Shown: positions 1 through 7,020, counted from the stretch's first letter. The stretch is DNA of 7,020 nt from an uncultured Bacteroidota bacterium (GCA_903879995.1 CAIRNW010000162.1:1-7020), one strand, 5' to 3'. Notes: a model not told the origin generated them from the letters alone. Numbers and translations are program-made.

Positions 1-1
1 T

Positions 2-1384
2 AAATATTATAATGCTCGTACCAATATTGCAATACCTGAAAATGCCGTGCTCCCCATAGCTGGAGTAACGGGAACAGGTCTTCATCCTGCGATGACAGGG
101 TTGCAAAGTCTTTTCTCTGAGGGCAAGGCCAACGTGGTGCAGGCGGTTGGATATCCTCAACCAAACTTCTCCCATTTTAGAGCAACTGATATTTGGATGA
201 GTGCATCCAATAGCCGACAAGAAGTTTTTAGTGGATGGGCGGGTCGTTATTTAGATTACGAATATCCCAATTATCCTGTTGGTTATCCCAATAGCGACAT
301 GCCCGATCCGCTTGCTATTCAAATTGGCGGATTAACGTCGTTGACTTTGCAAGGCCCGACTCGTAATATGGGTATGAGTATTACGAATCCTACTTCGTTC
401 TACAACTTAATTTCTGGTACCAACGATTATGCACCTAATACTCGTGCGGGTAAGGAGTTGACCTATGTTCGTAATATCAATAAACAAACACAAGGTTATG
501 CTACGGTGATTCGCGCAGCTGCCAATGCTGTAACGGTTCAGTCTCCATATCCTACTGGCAACTCACTGGCTGATCAGCTAAAGATTGTTGCCCGATTAAT
601 CAAGGGTGGATTAAAGACTCGCGTGTACATGGTTAGCTTTGGTGGTTTCGATACACACTCCGTACAAGTAAATGCAGATAAAGTAACGGGGTCGCATGCT
701 ACTTTGTTGGGCCGCGTATCTGCTGCTATCAAAGCATTCCAGGATGATATCAAGTTTTTAGGTGTTGAGGATCGTGTGTTGGGTATGACATTTAGTGAGT
801 TTGGTCGTCGTATCAAATCCAATTCTAGTACAGGAACTGATCATGGAGCTGCAGCGCCTCTCTTTTTATTTGGTAAGTATGTAGAGGCGGGCATGCTGGG
901 TGTAAATCCAACTATTCCCGCTAATGCGTTGGTGAACGATAACGTTCCCATGCAATATGATTTCAGAAGTATTTATGCTACTATCTTGGAGAAGTGGTTT
1001 TGTTTGGATAAATCAGTTGTTCAATCTTTATTTCCTCCGGATATCAATACACAGCTTCAGGTTCTTCCGTTATTAAAACCGGGAGCTTGTAATGGTGTTA
1101 CGCCACCTCCTCCGCCCGTTACTAATACGGACCTGTTGGTGACCAACTTCCCGAATCCATTCACGAGTCGTACTACAGTACAGTTTACTACAGCAGGGGG
1201 TCACACGTTGCTTCAAATTTTTGATACTTTAGGTCGCTTGATCACTGTATTGACCAATCAGGAATATACATCCGGAACCTATCGTATTGACTTTGACAGT
1301 GAAGGCTTGCCTGCTGGTTTGTATTATGCACGTTTCCAGAACGGGATTACACAGCAGGTTCGAGCTATGATGAAGGTTCGCTAG
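2..1384 (+). CDS. DUF1501 family protein with T9SS type A C-terminal sorting domain (5' partial)
   Basis: The reading frame is open from base 2, so the gene begins left of the window; the GTG at 47 is internal and not the start. The visible part is 460 residues. DUF1501 hallmarks are present: a PNFSHFRATDIW block near residue 55, GGFDTH (about 215), SEFGRR (about 266) and TDHGAAAPLFLFG (about 282). The last three resemble metal-binding blocks of the alkaline phosphatase/sulfatase fold to which DUF1501 is usually related; the substrate is unknown. After a proline-rich linker (TPPPPP) the last 75-80 residues form a T9SS type A sorting domain: NFPNPF, LQIFDTLGRLI, LPAGLYYARF, and a basic end at MMKVR. 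This predicts export across the outer membrane and surface anchoring or release. DUF1501 genes often follow a DUF1800 gene, which would lie outside the window. Family assignment is firm; enzymatic activity is not known. Confidence 0.93.
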   Translation, partial: KYYNARTNIAIPENAVLPIAGVTGTGLHPAMTGLQSLFSEGKANVVQAVGYPQPNFSHFRATDIWMSASNSRQEVFSGWAGRYLDYEYPNYPVGYPNSDMPDPLAIQIGGLTSLTLQGPTRNMGMSITNPTSFYNLISGTNDYAPNTRAGKELTYVRNINKQTQGYATVIRAAANAVTVQSPYPTGNSLADQLKIVARLIKGGLKTRVYMVSFGGFDTHSVQVNADKVTGSHATLLGRVSAAIKAFQDDIKFLGVEDRVLGMTFSEFGRRIKSNSSTGTDHGAAAPLFLFGKYVEAGMLGVNPTIPANALVNDNVPMQYDFRSIYATILEKWFCLDKSVVQSLFPPDINTQLQVLPLLKPGACNGVTPPPPPVTNTDLLVTNFPNPFTSRTTVQFTTAGGHTLLQIFDTLGRLITVLTNQEYTSGTYRIDFDSEGLPAGLYYARFQNGITQQVRAMMKVR

Positions 1385-1392
1385 TCTGTTAC

Positions 1393-1977
1393 TTAATCCG
1401 TGAGCCGATGTCCGGCATTCACCCAATCTGTAATCTTTTGTTTGTCTAGCGTTGTCAGTTGTCCGTTTTGAGGCATAAAGGTGGGCAAACCATTGACGCA
1501 ACGCAATCGAATCCGATCCCAGCTGGCTACGATACTGGAATCTGTATCCAAATTTTTTCCGCCGCTTGATCCTCCATTTAAATGACAGGGTCCACAGTAT
1601 CCCATCATCAACTGGCGAACAGCAGCATACTTGGGACCATATGCAGGAATTGATACATGAAGAGTATCTGAACAACCTTTTTGGTTGATCACTTTCACAA
1701 TATTATTTCCCGCGGCCAGCCCTGTCAAGTAAGGGCTTTGTTGGGGAGTTCCATTATTTACAGCGTATTTCAACGTGTCTCCACGAGGATACAGAACCGT
1801 GATACTTCCGTTATTGGTGCCGCCAATGGCCGCGGTTTTTACGATTTGAATATCGTAGGAAGTACCCGCACAAGGATCAGGGCCCTTGTCTTTTTTACAC
1901 CCCACCAGTATCAAACTCAGACACAACAGGAAAAGAGGAAGGGGTTGAGTCCTGTAGAATAGGGATTGAAATCGCAT
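1393..1977 (-). CDS. Lipoprotein with SprB-like repeat and c-type cytochrome domain
   Basis: A complete 194-residue protein starting at ATG 1977-1975. Residues 1-26 are a lipoprotein signal peptide: a short basic start, a leucine-rich core and the lipobox LVGC, with C27 as the lipidated cysteine, followed by KKDKG. Residues about 38-111 resemble one SprB-type adhesin repeat: GGTNNGSITV, then TGLAAGNNIVKV, then a GCSDTLHVSI ending. Residues about 114-194 look like a small cytochrome c domain with a CGPCH haem site (C128, C131, H132), M168 in a FMPQNG segment as likely sixth ligand, and a C-terminal helix of the type DKQKITDWVNAGH. The protein is therefore probably membrane-anchored in the periplasm or at the surface, binding one covalent haem; its redox partner is unknown. 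It is convergent with the DUF1501 gene (8-base gap) and divergent from the TonB receptor, sharing the box region 1999-2043. The haem site and lipobox are seen directly; an electron-transfer role is inferred. Confidence 0.88.
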   Translation of the reverse strand: MRFQSLFYRTQPLPLFLLCLSLILVGCKKDKGPDPCAGTSYDIQIVKTAAIGGTNNGSITVLYPRGDTLKYAVNNGTPQQSPYLTGLAAGNNIVKVINQKGCSDTLHVSIPAYGPKYAAVRQLMMGYCGPCHLNGGSSGGKNLDTDSSIVASWDRIRLRCVNGLPTFMPQNGQLTTLDKQKITDWVNAGHRLTD

Positions 1978-1998
1978 ATCCGAATATAAAATAATTTT

Positions 1999-2043
1999 TT
2001 TTGTAACATTGTTGCATTTTATATTTGCAACGTTGTTACAAAA
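1999..2043. promoter_or_regulatory. Paired 7-1-7 palindromic operator, Fur-family-like
   Basis: Two 15-base boxes, TGTAACATTGTTGCA (2002-2016) and TGCAACGTTGTTACA (2026-2040), match each other at 12 of 15 bases read directly. As an inverted repeat, 1999-2016 and 2026-2043 pair at 16 of 18 positions around an AT-rich 9-base spacer. Each box is itself an imperfect 7-1-7 palindrome of the form TGYAACR-T-TGTTRCA, the geometry of Fur, Zur and related metal-sensor boxes. Box centres are 24 bases apart. The right box overlaps the end of the putative -7 element of the receptor gene and the expected transcription start, as a repressor site would. The boxes also lie 25-63 bases upstream of the cytochrome lipoprotein start. 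The repeat is certain; the identity of the regulator is inferred. Confidence 0.72.
2000..2027 (+). promoter_or_regulatory. Bacteroidota-type promoter of the TonB receptor gene
   Basis: TATATTTG at 2020-2027 matches the TAnnTTTG -7 consensus of the Bacteroidota primary sigma factor exactly. TTTG at 2000-2003 could be the -33 element, with a 16-base gap that is slightly shorter than usual. The start of transcription would fall near 2031-2034, giving a leader of under 20 bases before the ATG at 2050. No Shine-Dalgarno sequence is seen; the leader is AT-rich (ACAAAATTTATT), as is common in this phylum. Confidence 0.6.
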
Positions 2044-2049
2044 TTTATT

Positions 2050-4476
2050 ATGATGCGTAGCTTTTTAATCCCATTCTTCGTTTTTATTAATTCAATACTC
2101 TTGACCTATGCTGATGCCCTTGGTCAGGCCCGGTCTTCCATTCAGTTGAGTGGTACGGTATTGCATGCAGTAACCAAGGAACCATTGGCTGGAGCCACGT
2201 TAACGTTTGCTGATTTGCGTCGGAGTGTGCTGACCGATCAAAGAGGTTTCTTTATGATGAGCGGAGTAGGTGCTGGTCATCATGTGATCGAATTGACATA
2301 TACCGGTTTTGCCACACAGGTAATTCATTTGGAAATGACCCATTCACTAGAGAAGAATTTTTTAATGGTTCCCGTGTTTTTAGAAAACCAAGGTGTTGTG
2401 ATTACAGGTACTACTGCGCCTACGAGTATACGAAAGACGCCAGTGCCCATTACTATTTTTCGTCAGGCTGATTTAATACGAACGGCTTCTTCCAACATCG
2501 TGGATGCACTTAGTCAATTACCAGGTGTTGCTCAAATTACCACGGGTCCTGCCATCTCCAAACCCTTGATTAGAGGTTTGGGTAGTAATCGGGTAGTGGT
2601 AGTGAATGATGGAATTCGACAAGAAGGTCAGCAATGGGGGGATGAGCATGGGTTGGAAATTGATGAACTCAGTATTCAAAAAATTGAAGTAGTGAAAGGA
2701 CCCGCATCACTTTTATATGGTAGTGATGCCTTAGCGGGTGTTATTCATTTTCAGACAGCTCCTCCAGTTGAGGAAGGGTCCATCAAGGGACGTTTCTTGT
2801 CTAACTACCAAACCAATGGCGGATTGATCTCCTCTCATCTTCGATTGGCTGGAAATAAAAATGGTTTTAACTGGAGTGGCTATGGAAGTATCAAGTCCTC
2901 GGGCGATTATAAAAATAAAATGGACGGCCGTGTCCTGAATTCCCGTTTTCATGAAAATAATTGGGGCGGACAGGTTGGGTTCAATAAAAAATGGGGGTAT
3001 TCACAAATACATTTTTCAAGTTTTGATCAGCGTTTGGGCGTAGTAGAGGGTGAGCGAGATAATAATACGGGGCAGTTTATTCTTTTTGGAGGCACGCCAC
3101 TTGAACGTATTGCAACTAGCCAAGATCTTGCGGGCCGCACCGTACTGGTACCCAACCAACGGGTGCAGCACACAAAACTAGTTTCAGATAATTCCCTTCA
3201 AGTTGGACAAAGTCGACTCAAATTTTCATTGGGCTTGCAACAGAATAAGAGAAGGGAGTATGGGGAGGCAGAAGCCCCTGATGAAGAAGAGTTGTTTTTT
3301 GATTTAAAAACATTGAATTATAATTTTCAATGGCAACTTCCTGAATTTAACGAATGGCATACAACGATGGGGTTTAACGGAATGCGTCAGACCAATCAAA
3401 ATAAAGCAGATGAAGTATTGATACCGGCATATCAACTCATGGATGCCGGCATATTTGTATACACACAACGTTTTATGAAGTCAGTAACCTGGAGTGGAGG
3501 GCTGCGACTGGATAACAGGTCTATTCGTGGTGAATCCTATGAGGAAGGTGGTCAACTGAAGTTTCCTGATTTCAAAAAAAGTTTTTCAAATTGGTCTGGT
3601 AGTATTGGGTTTAGTTATGAACCTTCCAATGATGTAGTCCTGAAAGTAAATGTAGCTAGAGGTTTTCGCGCACCCTCATTACCCGAGTTGGCCAGTAATG
3701 GAACGCATGAGGGTACAAATCGATATGAATACGGGCGTTTGGATCTTCAATCAGAAACAAGCTGGCAAGCGGATGCTGGTTTGGATTTGGAGTACGAACA
3801 TTTTGGGCTCTCTGGTAGTGTGTTTTATAATCATATCAACGATTTTATTTTTTATCGAAAACTCAGTGCACAGGCTGGCGGTGATTCATTGATACAAGTG
3901 GGCGGGGAGGAATTGACGGCCTTTGTATTTGAGCAACAGAATGCAAGTTTGACCGGGCTGGAATTTACACTGGATATACACCCGCATCCCATTCACTGGC
4001 TTCATATCGAAAATACTTTTTCGCTGGTAAGAGGTCGTTTTTCTAAGCCCATTGACGTAAACACACCTGGCAGTGAGCATTTGCCATTGATTCCCGCTCC
4101 CCGTTGGAATGCGGAAGTCAGGGGTGATTTTGAAAAGGGGTTGGGTGCATTCAGACAACTATACCTTCGATTAAATGCACAAACAGTTTTCACGCAAGAC
4201 CGGTTTTTTAGCGGGTACCAAACTGAAACTGCCACACCCGGTTATCTGTTAGTAGATGTTGGCGCTGGAGCTAATTGGGTAGATCGGAAAAAAAATACCT
4301 TGGCCTCGATCCATTTAGCTGTAACCAACATTGGGGATATAGCCTGGCAATCACATACCAGCCGTTTGAAGTATACGGCAGCTAATCCAGTGAATGGACA
4401 AACGGGTGTATTTAACAGAGGGCGTAATATTTCATTACGACTCTTAGTTCCATTTGGATGGAAGCAAAAAAATTAG
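2050..4476 (+). CDS. TonB-dependent outer-membrane receptor with CarboxypepD_reg-like domain
   Basis: A complete 808-residue receptor for active uptake across the outer membrane, powered by TonB-ExbB-ExbD. The start ATG 2050 is followed by a second ATG at 2053, and either could serve. Residues 1 to about 25 are a signal peptide. Residues about 31-115 are the beta-sandwich CarboxypepD_reg-like domain typical of Bacteroidota (SGTVLHAVTKEPLAGATLTF, LTDQRGFF, ELTYTGF). The plug spans about 125-236: TPVPITIF, SQLPGV, KPLIRGLGSNRVVVVNDGIR, and IEVVKGPASLLYGSDALAGVI. The rest is the 22-strand barrel, with NVARGFRAPSLPELASNG near 540 and a final strand ISLRLLVPF just before the end. It has no SusD partner and is not of the long SusC type, which argues against glycan uptake. 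A QWGDEHGLEID plug segment (195-205) and HPHPIHWLH (644-652), plus the Fur-like boxes upstream, favour a metal or metal-chelate substrate such as iron, haem or zinc; this is inferred. Confidence 0.93.
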   Translation: MMRSFLIPFFVFINSILLTYADALGQARSSIQLSGTVLHAVTKEPLAGATLTFADLRRSVLTDQRGFFMMSGVGAGHHVIELTYTGFATQVIHLEMTHSLEKNFLMVPVFLENQGVVITGTTAPTSIRKTPVPITIFRQADLIRTASSNIVDALSQLPGVAQITTGPAISKPLIRGLGSNRVVVVNDGIRQEGQQWGDEHGLEIDELSIQKIEVVKGPASLLYGSDALAGVIHFQTAPPVEEGSIKGRFLSNYQTNGGLISSHLRLAGNKNGFNWSGYGSIKSSGDYKNKMDGRVLNSRFHENNWGGQVGFNKKWGYSQIHFSSFDQRLGVVEGERDNNTGQFILFGGTPLERIATSQDLAGRTVLVPNQRVQHTKLVSDNSLQVGQSRLKFSLGLQQNKRREYGEAEAPDEEELFFDLKTLNYNFQWQLPEFNEWHTTMGFNGMRQTNQNKADEVLIPAYQLMDAGIFVYTQRFMKSVTWSGGLRLDNRSIRGESYEEGGQLKFPDFKKSFSNWSGSIGFSYEPSNDVVLKVNVARGFRAPSLPELASNGTHEGTNRYEYGRLDLQSETSWQADAGLDLEYEHFGLSGSVFYNHINDFIFYRKLSAQAGGDSLIQVGGEELTAFVFEQQNASLTGLEFTLDIHPHPIHWLHIENTFSLVRGRFSKPIDVNTPGSEHLPLIPAPRWNAEVRGDFEKGLGAFRQLYLRLNAQTVFTQDRFFSGYQTETATPGYLLVDVGAGANWVDRKKNTLASIHLAVTNIGDIAWQSHTSRLKYTAANPVNGQTGVFNRGRNISLRLLVPFGWKQKN

Positions 4477-6266
4477 GCTAAGGGAATCGGCAGTTTTCGT
4501 TCTCCGATCTGCTGGCGCCACATGGCATAGTAAAGACCTTTTTGCGATAGAAGTTCTTCATGCCCTCCTGTTTCGACAATTTCACCTTTCTCTAAAACGT
4601 AAATGCGATCGGCATGCATGATTGTGGAGAGTCGATGGGCAATTAGAATAGTGATTTGTGTGCCTGCTTTTGACACTTCTCGTATGGTAGTCGTGATTTC
4701 TTCCTCTGTTAATGAATCTAATGCGGAAGTAGCCTCATCGAATAGTAATAGTTTTGGCTTCCGAAGCAGTGCTCTTGCTATCGACAGGCGTTGTTTTTCT
4801 CCACCTGATAATTTTAAACCACCCTCGCCAATCATCGTGTCTAAGCCATTTTCGGCGCGTTGTAATAAATTCTGGCAAGATGCTTTATGTAAAACTTCTA
4901 ATAGCATGGATTCAGTGGCCTGCGGATTTACAAAAAAGAGATTTTCTCGAATGGTGCCAGAGAACAGTTGTGTATCCTGTGTAACAAACCCAATTTGATT
5001 TCGTAAGTCCTCAAAATGAATACTGTTCTCGTCGATACCATTGTATAGAATCTGACCGCTATCAGGTCGATATAGTCCTACCAGTAATTTCATCATGGTT
5101 GTTTTGCCTGAACCCGAAGGACCGACAAAGGCAATTGTTTCTCCTGCTTTCACCTTAAAACTAATTCCATTCAGTGCTTTTTGAAGTGCAGTGGGATGTT
5201 GAAATCCTACCGCTTCAAAGGCTAAGGTTTCAATTGCACCAAGCGGGGTGGGATTAGTGGGGACGGCCTCAGGCGCCTTTTCCATTAGCTGATTAAAGTT
5301 CTCTAGTGATGTCTGCGCTTCTCTGTAGGTGAGAATGATATTGCCAATCTCTTGTAAGGGACCAAATACAAAAAATGAAAATATTTGCATCGTCACCAAT
5401 TCCCCTGCATTCATTTCGTCTTTGAATACCAGGAATAGTAACATAAAAAGTATGATTTGTCGTAAGGTGTTCACAAAAGTTCCTTGTAGAAAACTGATGC
5501 TTCTTATTTTTTTGACCTTAGTAAGTTCCAGCCCTAATATTTTGAAAGTATTTCGATTAAGTCTTGCTACCTCTTGCTCAGTCAATCCTAAGCTTTTCAC
5601 TAACTCAATATTGCGGAGCGATTCTGTTGTAGCACCGGCCAACGCAGTTGTTTGTGCTACAATCTTTTTCTGAATCACTTTGACTTTTTGACTGAATTTA
5701 TTTGAAAAGTAAACTAGTAAAAAGATACCTCCGAAGTAGAAAATTGGCAACCGCCAGTCAATGGCTGTGGCATATACTGCAACAAAAACAATCCCGATGA
5801 TAACCGGAAATAATACATTGATAAAAGAGGAAACCAAGCGCTCCGTGTCAACACGTACTTTTTGTAAAATACTCAAGGTTTCGCCACTGCGGGCATCTTC
5901 AAACTCGCGAAAAGGGAGCTTCATTGCATGTTGTAGTCCTTCGGTGAATACCGCTGCTCCAAACTTTTGAGTAATCAGATTCAGTGTATAATCTTGAAAT
6001 GCTTTTGCAATACGGCTTACCATGGCCACAGAAACTGAGGCCAATAACAAAGCCAATACCCCATAATGAGGGTTTGCTGTAAATGAGAAAAAGAATTTTT
6101 GATGGGTGTATTGATCCCGGTGCTGTGCAAAGTGGTTTGCGAGGTTGACTAGCTTTCCAAAAATGATGGGGTCTACTAATGAAAAACCAATATTAATTGC
6201 CGATAAGATCAAGACTAAACTAACTAACCAGCGATGGGGTCTTACATACCGAAATAAAATATTCAT
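4473..6266 (-). CDS. ABC exporter half-transporter (membrane domain fused to ATPase)
   Basis: A complete 597-residue type IV ABC exporter subunit, expected to work as a homodimer in the inner membrane. The N-terminal half (about 10-320) carries six hydrophobic segments, near 13-35, 68-88, 148-170, 172-190, 262-282 and 290-312, with the usual coupling region (FEDARSGETLSILQKVRVD, 122-140). The ATPase half (about 347-590) has every catalytic motif: Walker A GPSGSGKTT (382-390), Q-loop Q430, signature LSGGE (486-490), Walker B LLLFDE (506-511), D-loop SALD (514-517) and switch H544 in IAHRLST. It should therefore be active. Length and order match MsbA/LmrA-type lipid or multidrug exporters, but sequence alone does not reveal the substrate. 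The first external loop (about 42-67) holds H45, H49, H55 and H67. Its stop overlaps the receptor stop by 4 bases. The start at ATG 6266-6264 fits directly before the conserved hydrophobic segment. Confidence 0.95.
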   Translation of the reverse strand: MNILFRYVRPHRWLVSLVLILSAINIGFSLVDPIIFGKLVNLANHFAQHRDQYTHQKFFFSFTANPHYGVLALLLASVSVAMVSRIAKAFQDYTLNLITQKFGAAVFTEGLQHAMKLPFREFEDARSGETLSILQKVRVDTERLVSSFINVLFPVIIGIVFVAVYATAIDWRLPIFYFGGIFLLVYFSNKFSQKVKVIQKKIVAQTTALAGATTESLRNIELVKSLGLTEQEVARLNRNTFKILGLELTKVKKIRSISFLQGTFVNTLRQIILFMLLFLVFKDEMNAGELVTMQIFSFFVFGPLQEIGNIILTYREAQTSLENFNQLMEKAPEAVPTNPTPLGAIETLAFEAVGFQHPTALQKALNGISFKVKAGETIAFVGPSGSGKTTMMKLLVGLYRPDSGQILYNGIDENSIHFEDLRNQIGFVTQDTQLFSGTIRENLFFVNPQATESMLLEVLHKASCQNLLQRAENGLDTMIGEGGLKLSGGEKQRLSIARALLRKPKLLLFDEATSALDSLTEEEITTTIREVSKAGTQITILIAHRLSTIMHADRIYVLEKGEIVETGGHEELLSQKGLYYAMWRQQIGERKLPIPLA

Positions 6267-6271
6267 ACCTG

Positions 6272-6294
6272 CGACTCTCTTTTTGCAAAAGTCG
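6272..6294. repeat. Short inverted repeat in the ABC gene leader
   Basis: CGACT (6272-6276) and AGTCG (6290-6294) are perfect complements around 13 bases, and the interior contains the 10-base palindrome TTTTGCAAAA (6281-6290). On the minus strand it lies 6-28 bases upstream of the ABC gene start, so it could be a leader hairpin or a regulator site. The minus-strand GACTTTTG (6293-6286) has one mismatch to the TAnnTTTG -7 element, but no -33 partner was found. The repeat is real but short and may be chance. Confidence 0.3.
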
Positions 6295-6332
6295 TTGAAT
6301 TTAATGAGAAGGCTTTACTGAAATAAAAGCAA

Positions 6333-7020
6333 TTAAATAATATTTCTGAACTGGATGGCTTCTGCAAAATGTCCTGGTAAAATTGCGGCTTGTTCATCCA
6401 GGTCTGCAATGGTTCTTGCCACCTTGATCAGTCTGTCAATTACACGGGCAGAGTAGCCAAACTTATTGGCTGATTTTTCCAGGATATTGAGCCCTTCCTT
6501 TTCAATTTTAGATGTATTTCTAATCAGTTGTCCCGAGACTTGCGCATTACAGTAGTAATTCGGACTACTTTTCCACCGCACTGCTTGCAACTCCCTTGCT
6601 TTGTTGATCCGCTGTACAGCGGCTGTGATGGCTGTATCATCTGCTTGATCGGATTGAATTAAGTGGTTTGCTGGGAGTGGTTTTACTTCAACATGTAAAT
6701 CAATTCGGTCTAAAAGCGGCCCCGAGATTCGATGTTTGTAACGCTGAATCATACCTGGAGAGCAGGTACAATTAATAGTAGGATGTCCATGATAGCCACA
6801 GGGGCAGGGGTTCATAGCTGCTACTAATAAAAACGAGCATGGATACTTGCAAGTCTGGCCTGCCCTTGCCAGCACAATACATCTTTCTTCCAATGGTTGA
6901 CGAAGTGCCTCCAAAGCGTTTCGTTTGAATTCAGGGAGTTCGTCCAGAAATAATACGCCATGGTGTGCCAGTGAAATTTCTCCGGGTTGTAAGTTTCGGC
7001 CTCCCCCAATTAATCCGGCA
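6333..7020 (-). CDS. comM: ComM/YifB family Mg-chelatase-like AAA+ ATPase (C-terminal part)
   Basis: The gene runs off the right edge; its frame is open up to 7019 and the window holds the last 228 residues of a family usually about 510 long. The TTG at 6914 is internal, because the conserved GLIGGG and PGEISLAHHGVLFLDELPEF blocks lie upstream in the same frame. The latter contains Walker B (VLFLDE, window residues 22-27). It is followed by ALEALRQPLEE, the cysteine block NPCPCGYHG..NCTCSPG (C72, C74, C84, C86, a likely zinc site), and GPLLDRIDLHVEV (about 100-112). The last 90 or so residues are the Mg_chelatase C-terminal helical domain, with GYSARVIDRLIKVARTIADL. ComM is known as a hexameric branch-migration helicase that helps integrate DNA during natural transformation; the role here is taken from the family. 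Walker A and the N-terminal domain are outside the window. The stop is 66 bases upstream of the ABC gene, in the same direction. Confidence 0.94.
   Translation of the reverse strand, partial: AGLIGGGRNLQPGEISLAHHGVLFLDELPEFKRNALEALRQPLEERCIVLARAGQTCKYPCSFLLVAAMNPCPCGYHGHPTINCTCSPGMIQRYKHRISGPLLDRIDLHVEVKPLPANHLIQSDQADDTAITAAVQRINKARELQAVRWKSSPNYYCNAQVSGQLIRNTSKIEKEGLNILEKSANKFGYSARVIDRLIKVARTIADLDEQAAILPGHFAEAIQFRNII

Noticed and set aside
47..49. GTG as the start of the DUF1501 gene
   Set aside because: The frame stays open to base 2 with family-like sequence, and 445 residues would lack a signal peptide although a T9SS substrate needs one.
1229..1675. Minus-strand open frame of 148 codons across the convergent junction
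   Set aside because: It overlaps two well-supported genes in other frames, is rich in cysteine, serine and arginine, and has no recognisable domain.
1981..1988. TATATTCG on the minus strand as a promoter for the lipoprotein gene
   Set aside because: It matches five of six consensus bases but sits 4-11 bases before the start codon, which would leave almost no leader.
4603..4998. Plus-strand open frame of 131 codons inside the ABC gene
   Set aside because: It is antisense to the conserved ATPase domain and has no family resemblance; it is explained by the codon pattern of the opposite strand.
6305..6332. Possible terminator hairpin after comM (GGCTTTA with TAAAAGC)
   Set aside because: The stem is only about five clean A/T-rich pairs and has no T-run following on the minus strand.
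6912..6914. TTG as the start of the ComM gene
   Set aside because: The conserved Walker B region lies upstream in the same frame up to 7019, so the gene is cut by the window edge and is not a short protein.

Overview
This window looks like part of a Bacteroidota chromosome, probably of the Chitinophagia type. The support is a type IX secretion (T9SS) C-terminal sorting domain, a SprB-like repeat, a TonB receptor with an N-terminal CarboxypepD_reg-like domain, and a TAnnTTTG-type promoter. Base composition is moderately AT-rich. The genus cannot be fixed from the sequence alone.

Layout: (1) 2-1384 (+), the 3' part of a DUF1501 protein ending in a T9SS type A sorting domain. (2) 1393-1977 (-), a lipoprotein combining one SprB-like repeat with a small c-type cytochrome domain; it converges on the DUF1501 gene with 8 bases between them. 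(3) 1978-2049, a 72-base divergent spacer holding two 7-1-7 palindromic boxes that overlap a Bacteroidota-style promoter. (4) 2050-4476 (+), a complete TonB-dependent outer-membrane receptor. (5) 4473-6266 (-), a complete ABC exporter half-transporter; its stop codon overlaps the receptor's stop codon by 4 bases. (6) 6333-7020 (-), the C-terminal part of a ComM/YifB Mg-chelatase-like AAA+ ATPase, running off the right edge.

Most of the window is ordinary envelope and housekeeping content. The most interesting part is the divergent control region at 1978-2049. Its paired boxes have the geometry of Fur-family operators and flank or cover the -7 and -33 elements of the receptor gene, so the receptor is probably repressed by a metal sensor such as Fur or Zur. 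The same boxes lie just upstream of the cytochrome lipoprotein, so the two genes may respond to the same metal signal. The ABC exporter and ComM genes run in the same direction with a 66-base gap, and no functional link between them is evident. No RNA genes, CRISPR arrays, insertion sequences or convincing terminators were seen. No gap between genes exceeds 72 bases.
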